Shown here piece by piece: positions 1 through 5,780 of a stretch of DNA of 27,527 nt. The position numbers and the translations under genes were made by a program. Under the pieces are notes generated by a model that saw only the letters and a program-made list of their open reading frames with translations, was not told where the DNA came from and ran no database searches. The number at the start of each line of letters is the position of its first letter. Position 1 is the first letter of the stretch. The stretch comes from an uncultured Fretibacterium sp. (lineage in GTDB: Bacteria > Synergistota > Synergistia > Synergistales > Aminobacteriaceae), in contig NZ_CALHIQ010000011.1 in the NCBI RefSeq assembly GCF_938030725.1, positions 1-27,527 on the forward strand, written 5' to 3'.

Positions 1-55
1 TATCCAAAACGCTCAACATCGTGACGTCCTCCCCCTTCCTGAACTCGTTCTGCGT
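1..55. repeat. 55-bp exact direct repeat (second copy at 262-316)
   Basis: Bases 1-55 are identical to bases 262-316, and similarity stops sharply after base 55 (cgccg against atcctc). The repeat may extend further to the left, outside the window. The second copy lies inside the intact Rpn-family gene. Exact identity over 55 bp suggests recent duplication or gene conversion between paralogues. Confidence 0.85.
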
Positions 56-70
56 CGCCGTAATTGGGCT
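1..70 (-). pseudogene. truncated end of a second Rpn-family gene
   Basis: On the minus strand this fragment reads TQNEFRKGEDVTMLSVLD, identical to an internal stretch of the complete Rpn-family gene that begins just downstream (bases 262-316). In frame, a TGA stop (bases 71-73) lies five codons before the homologous part, so homology starts abruptly at base 55 and the N-terminal two thirds of the gene are missing. The remainder would continue beyond the left edge of the window, so it is not known whether the C-terminal piece is longer. I read it as the remnant of a tandem duplicate or of a recombination event. Confidence 0.55.
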
Positions 71-82
71 TCACCGGCAGCC

Positions 83-952
83 TCACGGTTGAGCCCTTCG
101 CAGCGCCTCAACTTCGCCGAGGGACAGCCCGGTCGCCTGGGATATCTGCTCGGACGTGAAACTCATGCCCAGCATCCGCCGCGCCGTGGAGGCAATGCCC
201 TTTGCTTCGCCCAATGCAACACCCTTGGCCTCACCCAATGCAATGCCCCTGGCCTCCACCTTATCCAAAACGCTCAACATCGTGACGTCCTCCCCCTTCC
301 TGAACTCGTTCTGCGTATCCTCAAACCGACGGTCCCGCGTCAGCGCGGACATGAGCTTCAGCACCGCGTCCACGTGCTCGATCGTCTGACACGGGGGCTC
401 GTACTCCTCGTCCCGTCCCATCTGCACAAAGTAGTCCGCTACGATCCTGAAGTCGCTCCGAAACTGCCCCACCTGCTCCGCCGTCAGACGAGGAACCTCA
501 AAGACGTTGACCCGGTAGTCGTTCACAAACGGCCTCAGCCCCTCGGCCACGGAAACCCGCTCGAACAGCGTCCGCGGCCCCGTCCAGGGCGCCTCTCCAA
601 AGTAGAGGACCAGCGTCACCACCGGGTACAGCCCCTTGTCCGCCGACAACTGGCCCCGGTAGTCCGCCCCCTCGTAACCCAGCACCCGAAGCGGCATGTC
701 CCGGTCCACTGCGGTCTGGTTCTCGAACCCGATCAGGGAGATCACGGCCCCCGCGGAAACCCACAGTTTGGAAACGTCCCGCTCCTGCTCGTGGAGCTTT
801 CCGTCCGCCTTGTAGAGCGTGCGGGCCCGCGCGTCCTGCAGGTCCTCCGGTTTCACCCGCCGCTCCCCATTGAAGAGCAGCACGTTCACGATGTCCGCAA
901 AGACGTCGTTGTACCCCTCCAGGTGCTTCTCCGTCATGTCCCGCTCGTGCAT
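83..952 (-). CDS. Rpn/PD-(D/E)XK family recombination-promoting nuclease-like protein
   Basis: The product matches the Rpn (YhgA-like, transposase_31 / PD-(D/E)XK nuclease) family. The N-terminal part contains the typical block LIGFENQTAVDRDMPLRVLG (E-x-Q followed by MPLRVLxYE). Family members are DNA endonucleases that promote RecA-independent recombination; that activity is inferred here. Near the C-terminus a short repeat (ALGEAKG occurring twice) is followed by a predicted helix ending at the stop, the usual variable tail of this family. I start at the ATG at 952 (MHERD), which has GGAG about seven bases upstream; an in-frame ATG at 994 lacks a good site and overlaps the probable -10 box. 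Length is about 289 residues, full size for the family. A truncated sibling lies immediately to the left. Confidence 0.82.
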   Translation of the reverse strand: MHERDMTEKHLEGYNDVFADIVNVLLFNGERRVKPEDLQDARARTLYKADGKLHEQERDVSKLWVSAGAVISLIGFENQTAVDRDMPLRVLGYEGADYRGQLSADKGLYPVVTLVLYFGEAPWTGPRTLFERVSVAEGLRPFVNDYRVNVFEVPRLTAEQVGQFRSDFRIVADYFVQMGRDEEYEPPCQTIEHVDAVLKLMSALTRDRRFEDTQNEFRKGEDVTMLSVLDKVEARGIALGEAKGVALGEAKGIASTARRMLGMSFTSEQISQATGLSLGEVEALRRAQP

Positions 953-980
953 TTTACGCTCCACCCCCAAGCTTGGCCTC

Positions 981-1008
981 ATTATAACAAACAAGCCCTC
1001 TCGCTCAA
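981..1008 (-). promoter_or_regulatory. promoter of the Rpn-family gene
   Basis: On the minus strand TTGAGC (1003-1008) and TATAAT (981-986) are separated by 16 bases. The perfect -10 hexamer lies about 30 bases before the chosen start codon at 952. Confidence 0.55.
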
Positions 1009-1095
1009 AACCAGAAGAAAGGGGGGAATACTCGGCGCGTACCCTGCCTCACCTTCAACGTAGGCGACGGAGGGGGTGCTTCATCAGGGGGACCT

Positions 1096-1131
1096 AAAAA
1101 ATGAGGACCGCACCCACCGAGTACGGTCCTC
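1096..1131 (-). terminator. rho-independent terminator of tRNA-Thr
   Basis: An 8-bp perfect stem (GAGGACCG, 1103-1110, pairing with 1124-1131) is followed on the minus strand by TTTTTT (1096-1101). It lies 15 bases past the 3' end of the tRNA, so it ends a monocistronic tRNA transcript. Confidence 0.85.
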
Positions 1132-1145
1132 AATCTTCTTCATCA

Positions 1146-1221
1146 TGGAGCCGGCGAACAGACTCGAACTGTTGACCTGCGCATTACGAGTGCGCTGCTC
1201 TACCAACTGAGCTACGCCGGC
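1146..1221 (-). tRNA. tRNA-Thr (anticodon CGU)
   Basis: The 76-base minus-strand sequence folds as a standard cloverleaf: acceptor arm GCCGGCG with CGCCGGC, D arm GCUC/GAGC, anticodon stem GCGCA/UGCGC enclosing loop CUCGUAA, and T arm AACAG-UUCGAGU-CUGUU. The anticodon is CGU, which reads the threonine codon ACG. The discriminator base is U and CCA is encoded in the DNA. It has its own promoter (TTGCCA-17-TAGAAT) and terminator. Confidence 0.95.
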
Positions 1222-1234
1222 CTTACGAGAGGCT

Positions 1235-1263
1235 ATTCTATCAGGCCACGGTCCTTTTGGCAA
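1235..1263 (-). promoter_or_regulatory. promoter of tRNA-Thr
   Basis: On the minus strand TTGCCA (1258-1263) and TAGAAT (1235-1240, preceded by TG as in extended -10 elements) are spaced exactly 17 bases. The tRNA 5' end is 14 bases downstream of the -10 box. Confidence 0.75.
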
Positions 1264-1289
1264 TAGCAAAGTCACGGTTACGCCAAAAC

Positions 1290-1706
1290 TCAAACGCGAT
1301 CGCCAGTGCCTGCCAGCGCTCCCTCACGGCCTGCCTCCACCTCCCCTCCCGACCAGAGCCGGTCGGCTTCCCGCCGCGGGACGCCAACGTGGACGAAGGT
1401 CTCGTGGAACCGCAGCTCCCAGCCCGGCAGGCTTCCCAGCCTCCGCACGAGGCGGGCAAAATCTTCCATCAATCCCTCCGCGGGGCGGACGTCCGCGGCG
1501 CAGCCCACGAGGTGCCGACTCCGCCGTACACCCCCAACCTCCGCATTGTGCCGTTCGCAGCGAAAGCCACTGTTCACGACAACGGGCCCGCCCCACGCCT
1601 CCCGCAGCCCCTCCAGCCACAGCACCAGAAGGATGGAGGGGCGCCCCGTGCCGCAGCAGGGGCAGACGAACTCCTGCGGCCTGAAGTGCCGAACCTCCCA
1701 CCTCAT
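1290..1706 (-). CDS. M15A (peptidase_M15_3) D-Ala-D-Ala carboxypeptidase-like endolysin
   Basis: The 138-residue product has the full signature of the M15_3 zinc peptidases found in phage endolysins and murein carboxypeptidases. An N-terminal EFVCPCCGTG segment is followed by VNSGFRCERHN, the zinc-site motif SRHLVGCAADV (H-x3-G-x-A-x-D) and the C-terminal FVHVGV histidine. The expected substrate is peptidoglycan stem peptide; no signal peptide is visible, as is common for holin-dependent endolysins. Its ATG overlaps the TGA of the upstream YvrJ-like gene (ATGA), implying translational coupling. The last 30 residues are charged and poorly conserved. Cellular versus phage origin cannot be decided from this window, since no structural phage genes are present. 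Confidence 0.85.
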   Translation of the reverse strand: MRWEVRHFRPQEFVCPCCGTGRPSILLVLWLEGLREAWGGPVVVNSGFRCERHNAEVGGVRRSRHLVGCAADVRPAEGLMEDFARLVRRLGSLPGWELRFHETFVHVGVPRREADRLWSGGEVEAGREGALAGTGDRV

Positions 1707-1900
1707 CCGCGCGCTTCCCCGCTCCCCGACCGGCTGCCCTCGAGGGGCGACAGGCGGCAGGTCTGACAGTGGCGCAGCAGGGTGATGGCCTCCCGCAGGG
1801 CCCGCAGCTCCCGCTCCATCCGGAGCAGCAGAAACGCGGAAACCGCCACGGAAAAGCCGCCCTGGAGCGCCGCACCGGCAAACGCCTCGATGTTATCCAT
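1703..1900 (-). CDS. YvrJ-family small membrane protein, holin-like
   Basis: This 65-residue product starts MDNIEAFAGAALQGGFSVAV, continues through one hydrophobic segment (about residues 9-27, ending AFLLLRM) and then a charged amphipathic helix (ERELRALREAI). That arrangement is typical of the YvrJ family, whose function is not established, and it also resembles BhlA/UviB-type small holins. It has a good Shine-Dalgarno (AAAAGGAGGAATTC before ATG). Its stop overlaps the start of the M15 peptidase gene. A terminator separates it from the DUF2922 gene, so it depends on read-through or an unseen promoter. The C-terminal 20 residues (SPLEGSRSGSGEARG region) are longer than in usual members. Confidence 0.7.
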   Translation of the reverse strand: MDNIEAFAGAALQGGFSVAVSAFLLLRMERELRALREAITLLRHCQTCRLSPLEGSRSGSGEARG

Positions 1901-1941
1901 GAATTCCTCCTTTTCTTATGTTCCTCCGCGATGCAGAGGAG

Positions 1942-1967
1942 AAAAAAGACCGGGGCGTCCCCCGGTC
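1942..1967 (-). terminator. rho-independent terminator between DUF2922 and YvrJ genes
   Basis: Minus strand GACCGGGG (complement of 1960-1967) pairs with CCCCGGTC (1948-1955) around a four-base loop and is followed by TTTTTT (1942-1947). It is a strong terminator inside the gene cluster and may set lower expression of the YvrJ/M15 pair. Confidence 0.8.
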
Positions 1968-2009
1968 CGTCATTTCGGATGCGCATCCTTCCACCGCACG
2001 ACTACGCCG

Positions 2010-2219
2010 CTACAGGCTCACCGGGGTGCTGGTGACGGTCACGAACTCCGCGCCCACGATGGACATCGGCTCCGGCGAGTAGATGGCCTTGTTCGCGATC
2101 ATCCCCTCCATGAGGGCCTTCACCGCTGACGCCTCCGCGTCGGGCTTGACGTGGTTGAAGGTGCTGGAAATGGCTCGAGCATCGGCATCCTTGAACTTCA
2201 GCTTCAGACTGACAGACAA
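2010..2219 (-). CDS. DUF2922 family protein
   Basis: This 69-residue protein opens SVSLKLKFKDADARAISSTF and contains the conserved DUF2922 features: a beta strand with alternating hydrophobics, then an AxAVKALMEGMIANKAIY helix and a C-terminal strand (GAEFVTVTST). Members are small cytosolic proteins of unknown function usually encoded beside DUF1659, as here. The start is TTG at 2219, decided by an excellent Shine-Dalgarno (GGGAGGTGATCG) placed just upstream; no ATG precedes the conserved region. A rho-independent terminator follows 40 bases downstream. Confidence 0.85.
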   Translation of the reverse strand: MSVSLKLKFKDADARAISSTFNHVKPDAEASAVKALMEGMIANKAIYSPEPMSIVGAEFVTVTSTPVSL

Positions 2220-2267
2220 ACGATCACCTCCCTTCTCTCACAAATTGACAACGATCGGCTCACCTCC

Positions 2268-2495
2268 TTACTGCCTCTCCAAGGTGCGGACCTCGGTCTG
2301 CTCCACCCGTGTCACGGGATGGGCCAGCACCGGGGCTGCCAACTCCGCCACGTTCATGATCGCCTCCGGGTCCGCTCCGCCCTTGATGCCTCCGAGGGAA
2401 CAGCTCTTCACGATCGCGTTTCCGGTCTTCGGGTCCTTGCCCGCGTTGAGCTTCAGGGCCACCGCGCTCCGCCTCAATACGCTGCTGACTGCCAT
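2268..2495 (-). CDS. DUF1659 family protein
   Basis: The 75-residue product has the DUF1659 pattern: LKLNAGKDPKTGNAIVKSCS followed by an helix (PEAIMNVAELAAPVL) and a C-terminal strand with VTRVEQTEV. The function of the family is unknown; it is typically the partner of DUF2922. The ATG is preceded by GAGGAGGTGAGAGT. It is the first gene after a strong promoter (2550-2577) and is 48 bases upstream of the DUF2922 gene, so the two are cotranscribed. Confidence 0.85.
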   Translation of the reverse strand: MAVSSVLRRSAVALKLNAGKDPKTGNAIVKSCSLGGIKGGADPEAIMNVAELAAPVLAHPVTRVEQTEVRTLERQ

Positions 2496-2549
2496 ACTCT
2501 CACCTCCTCTCCCGTGGTCTTCACCGCGTCACCCCCTTTCGTGAATATA

Positions 2550-2577
2550 AGTATATAGTATATTTTTTTATTGTCAA
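2550..2577 (-). promoter_or_regulatory. strong promoter of the DUF1659-DUF2922 cassette
   Basis: On the minus strand a consensus TTGACA (2572-2577) is followed after 16 AT-rich bases by TATACT (2550-2555). The start codon of the DUF1659 gene is about 55 bases downstream. The near-perfect match suggests high constitutive expression. Confidence 0.8.
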
Positions 2578-2597
2578 GAGGCAACCGCAATAAATTT

Positions 2598-2622
2598 GGG
2601 GACGACCCTAAAGGCCGTCCCC
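2598..2622. repeat. REP-like palindrome in the intergenic region 2500-2776
   Basis: The 25-base element has 7-bp perfect outer arms (GGGGACG / CGTCCCC) and an inner ACC/GGC segment around CTAAA. It sits between the pilin terminator and the cassette promoter. A second small hairpin (TCCCC-TTTC-AGGGG) lies near 2668-2682. No coding sequence was found in this 280-base gap. It could be a REP or insertion-sequence end, or simply a weak terminator. Confidence 0.45.
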
Positions 2623-2718
2623 AGCAGGACACTTTCCGCTGTATCCCTCCGTCACCTACAATGACACTTCCCCTTTCAGGGGAGGCTTTTCGCCCCCCCT
2701 GATGAAGTCCATAAAGAC

Positions 2719-2750
2719 AAAAAAACGGCCCCCGAAGGGACCGTTTTTTT
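2719..2750 (-). terminator. terminator of the pilin gene
   Basis: An A-rich/CGG stem (2719-2732) pairs with its complement (2736-2750) around CCGAA. On the minus strand it lies 27 bases past the pilin stop and is followed by a T run; the plus strand also has T7, so it could act in both directions. Confidence 0.8.
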
Positions 2751-2776
2751 AAGGCAGAAACTGTTTCTTGTGTTGG

Positions 2777-3235
2777 TTAGCGAGCAACCATGTAGACAAC
2801 ATTGCTACCGTCATAGTCACCCTTCGCAGGCACTGTGTCATGCGGGGCCTTAAACAGCCCTACGCTCTCCTTCCGGCCCTGCAGCTTATCCTTCACTTCC
2901 TTCGTATAGTTACCAAGCTTAGCGCCCACGTACCACTTTTTGTTGGTAGCGGTAACCTCAACGACATAGACATCTGTACTTACCTTGCCGGGGTTGTCCA
3001 TATACCGCGCCATATCAGCAATCTTCGGCTGCAGGCCCGCATTGAAATCATCCATGCTGTCCGCATACAGCATCACAGCGGCCGCCTTCAGGCTGCGAAG
3101 GTTGCTGATGATGTTGGACGCTTCTGCGGAGGCCGTAGCAGAACCGCTGGAGAGCATCATTGCTGCAGCCAGAATACCGATGATCACGATGACGATCAAC
3201 AACTCAACGAGGGTGAAACCTTTACGCATCTTCAT
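2777..3235 (-). CDS. type IV pilin / pseudopilin with N-terminal methylation motif
   Basis: The protein begins MKMRKG and continues FTLVELLIVIVIIGILAAA, the class III prepilin motif. Cleavage is expected after Gly6, with Phe at +1 and the conserved Glu at +5, followed by the hydrophobic alpha-1 helix. The remaining globular part (about 125 residues) contains a regular TAT/YVV strand pattern but no cysteines, so it lacks the C-terminal disulfide loop of typical major pilins. At 152 residues it fits a major or minor pilin of the adjacent PilB/PilT/PilC machine. The start is set by AAGGAGGAG upstream of the ATG at 3235; the Met three residues in is an alternative. It has its own promoter (3291-3318) and terminator, consistent with high separate expression. 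No prepilin peptidase is visible in the window. Confidence 0.92.
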   Translation of the reverse strand: MKMRKGFTLVELLIVIVIIGILAAAMMLSSGSATASAEASNIISNLRSLKAAAVMLYADSMDDFNAGLQPKIADMARYMDNPGKVSTDVYVVEVTATNKKWYVGAKLGNYTKEVKDKLQGRKESVGLFKAPHDTVPAKGDYDGSNVVYMVAR

Positions 3236-3290
3236 TTTAAAACTCCTCCTTCAATTTTGGCCGCCGTTCTCCGTGGCCTTGATGCTTCAT

Positions 3291-3318
3291 AGTATAGGGC
3301 ATTTAATCCCAAATACAA
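3291..3318 (-). promoter_or_regulatory. pilin promoter
   Basis: On the minus strand TTGTAT (3313-3318) and TATACT (3291-3296) are separated by 16 bases. The element lies in the 140-base gap between pilC and the pilin gene, about 55 bases before the pilin start codon. Confidence 0.6.
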
Positions 3319-3375
3319 TAGGTCTTAAGGATTAAAAAGTCACGATCCCCCTCCAACCGGATAAACTCCTCCGCC

Positions 3376-4608
3376 CTATCCCATCTGGGACATGGCTGCG
3401 GTGATGGGGCCGAAGATGGCCATGGCGATCACCGCCACGATGCCGCCCACGAAGATGATCATTATCGGCTCTATCAGAGAGGTCATGGCCTTGATCTGCT
3501 CGTCCAGCTCCTGGTCGTACCACCTGGCCACGCGCTCCAGCATCTCGTCCAGGTGCCCCGTTTCCTCGCCGATGCGCATCATCTGGCACACCAGGATGGG
3601 GAACACCTTCGCCCGCTTCGCGGCGTCCCCCAGGTGGACGCCCTGCTTGGCGGAGGCCTGGAGGTCCGCAAAGCCCTGTCGGATCACCTCGTTGCCTGCA
3701 GCACCCTCCGCCATCTCGAGGCCACGAAGGATGGGGACCCCCGCGGTGACGAGCGCCGCCAGCGTCTGGGTGGCCCGGGCCATGCCGGACTTGAACACCA
3801 GGCTCTTGATGACCGGCAGCTTCAGCTTCACCCGATCCATCATGGGCTTCGTGGTGCTGCTCTTCAGGAGGAAGACCAGCACCCCAACGACGGCCAGCGT
3901 CCAGATCACGATGCCTAGCCAGTGCTCGGTACAGTACTCACCCAGGCTGAAGAGTATCTCGGTCAACGCGGGGAGCTCGATGTTCATCCCCCTGAAGACC
4001 TGCTGGAACTTCGGCAGGATGAAGGCGATGAACACCACCACCACGGCCAGGGCGAAGAAGATGACGAAGCTGGGGTAGAACATGGCGGAGCGGATCTTGC
4101 TCCGCAGCGCCGCCTGCTTCTCGAGGAGCCCCGCCACGCGCTCCAGCGAGTCGTCCAGGAGGCCACCCTCCTCGCCCGCCTGGACGAGAGAGATCATCAT
4201 GTTGTTGAAGATCGACGGGTGGACCTTCATGGCCTGGCTCATGGGGATACCGCGGTCCAGCCGCCCCTTCACGTCGATCAGCACGTCCTTAAAGACCATG
4301 CTCCGTTCCTGCTCCGCGATGATGTCGATGGCCATCGAGAGGGTCAGGCCCGCCTGGACCATCGTCGCCATCTGGCGGAAGAACACCATCTTCGTCTTGG
4401 CGGGCACCGTGCCGATGCGCTGCAGCTTCTCGAAGAACGACAGCCTGGCGCCCCCTCCCTCCTTGCTCCCCGCCTCCGCAGCGCTCATGGAGAGTACCAT
4501 GACTCCTCGTTCCCGCAGGGCCTGCAGCGCAAGCCCTTGGCTCTCCGCCTCCAGCTGCCCCTCCTGGATATTGCCGTCTGCGGCGCGCACACGATACTTG
4601 AATTTCAT
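3376..4608 (-). CDS. pilC: PilC/GspF-type inner-membrane platform protein
   Basis: The 410-residue product starts MKFKYRVRAADGNIQEG, the usual opening of PilC/GspF. It has two T2SSF domains, around residues 75-195 (FFRQMATMVQAGLTLSMAID) and 275-400 (RATQTLAALVTAGVPILRGL). Three membrane segments are evident: about 175-200, 225-250 and the C-terminal IMIIFVGGIVAVIAMAIFGP. PilC is the polytopic platform that couples the PilB and PilT motors to the pilus base. The ATG at 4608 has GGGAGGTAGACG directly upstream. It lies 64 bases after pilT in the same orientation. Full length and intact. Confidence 0.93.
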   Translation of the reverse strand: MKFKYRVRAADGNIQEGQLEAESQGLALQALRERGVMVLSMSAAEAGSKEGGGARLSFFEKLQRIGTVPAKTKMVFFRQMATMVQAGLTLSMAIDIIAEQERSMVFKDVLIDVKGRLDRGIPMSQAMKVHPSIFNNMMISLVQAGEEGGLLDDSLERVAGLLEKQAALRSKIRSAMFYPSFVIFFALAVVVVFIAFILPKFQQVFRGMNIELPALTEILFSLGEYCTEHWLGIVIWTLAVVGVLVFLLKSSTTKPMMDRVKLKLPVIKSLVFKSGMARATQTLAALVTAGVPILRGLEMAEGAAGNEVIRQGFADLQASAKQGVHLGDAAKRAKVFPILVCQMMRIGEETGHLDEMLERVARWYDQELDEQIKAMTSLIEPIMIIFVGGIVAVIAMAIFGPITAAMSQMG

Positions 4609-4672
4609 CGTCTACCTCCCAAAGGGTTCAGAAAGGCCTGCCGGGCCCCGAAGGGCGAGTTTGCAGAGGACA

Positions 4673-5752
4673 TCATACCGCCCCCTGCGTCATGACGCGC
4701 TGCAGCTCCTTGGGGTCGTAGGCGTAGGCCAGCGCGGCGTCGCGGCTCAGGATGCCATCGCCCACCAGGTCCGCCAGGCACTGCTCCATCGTGTGCATGC
4801 CCGTGGCAGCCCCCGTTTGAATCGCCGTCCGAATCTGGCTCGTCTTGCCCTCGCGGATGCAGTTGCGGATGCCGGGGTTCGCGATGAGGAGCTCTGTGGC
4901 ACAGATTCGGCCGCCACCGCCCCGTGGGATCAGCTGCTGGGAGCATATGCCCACCAGGACCGACGCCAACTGGATGCGGATCTGCGCCTGCTGGTGCGGA
5001 GGGAAGACGTCGATCAGACGGTCCACGGACTGGGGAGCGTCCTGGGTGTGCAGCGTGCCCAACACGAGGTGTCCCGTCTCCGCGGCGGTGATGGCCGCCT
5101 GAATGGTCTCGAGGTCGCGCAACTCTCCGATGAGGATCACGTCGGGGTCCTGACGCAGGACGTGCTTCAGGGCCTCGGCGAAGCTGAAGGTGTCAGAGCC
5201 CACCTCCCGCTGATGGACCACGCAGTTCTGCGACTGGTGGACGTACTCGATGGGGTCCTCGATCGTGACGATGTGGTCGAAGCGCGTCCGGTTGATCTCG
5301 TCCACCAGGGCGGCCAGCGTGGTGCTCTTTCCGTGCCCCGTCGGCCCCGTCACCAGGAACAGCCCCCGGCGCCGGTGGGCGACCTCCTCCAGTTCCTGAG
5401 GCAGCGCCAGCTCCTGGAGCGTCCGAATCTTCATGGGGATCAGTCGGAACGCCGCAGCGATGCCCCGCATCTCGCAGTAGCAGTTGCCGCGGAAACGCGC
5501 CTCCACGCCGCTCCCCACGTGGGAAAAGCTGAAGTCCAGCTCGTGGGTTTCCATGAACTTCTTGTACTGCTCGGGCGAGATCACCTCCAGCAGGGCGCGC
5601 TCGACCTCCTCGAAGGCCATGGGCATCGTGTCCCTCACGGCGCCCAGAACGCCGTCAATGCGCATCATCGGCGCGACGCCAACCCCCAGATGAAGGTCGC
5701 TCGCGTTCTTCTCAATCACCAGATCCAGCAGGGATCTCAAGGTTACTTCCAC
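4673..5752 (-). CDS. pilT: PilT twitching-motility retraction ATPase
   Basis: The 359-residue product is a complete PilT. It has a PAS-like N-terminal domain (residues 1-100), Walker A GPTGHGKST at 136-144, the Asp box IVTIEDPIEY at 161-170, Walker B DVILIGELRD at 204-213 and the His box GHLVLGTLHT at 227-236. Near residue 288 GIRNCIREGKTSQI corresponds to the AIRNLIRE motif diagnostic of retraction ATPases. PilT depolymerises pili by hexameric ATP hydrolysis at the inner membrane. The start is a GTG at 5752, chosen for its AGGAGG nine bases upstream. It follows pilB by 28 bases, so the genes are cotranscribed. Confidence 0.94.
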   Translation of the reverse strand: MEVTLRSLLDLVIEKNASDLHLGVGVAPMMRIDGVLGAVRDTMPMAFEEVERALLEVISPEQYKKFMETHELDFSFSHVGSGVEARFRGNCYCEMRGIAAAFRLIPMKIRTLQELALPQELEEVAHRRRGLFLVTGPTGHGKSTTLAALVDEINRTRFDHIVTIEDPIEYVHQSQNCVVHQREVGSDTFSFAEALKHVLRQDPDVILIGELRDLETIQAAITAAETGHLVLGTLHTQDAPQSVDRLIDVFPPHQQAQIRIQLASVLVGICSQQLIPRGGGGRICATELLIANPGIRNCIREGKTSQIRTAIQTGAATGMHTMEQCLADLVGDGILSRDAALAYAYDPKELQRVMTQGAV

Positions 5753-5780
5753 TAGATACCGCCTCCTGAGGCAACAGCCG

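Noticed and set aside
180..260. CRISPR-like short repeats
   Set aside because: The repeated cttggcctc/caatgc units are an in-frame protein repeat (ALGEAKG) of the Rpn-family gene, without regular spacers.
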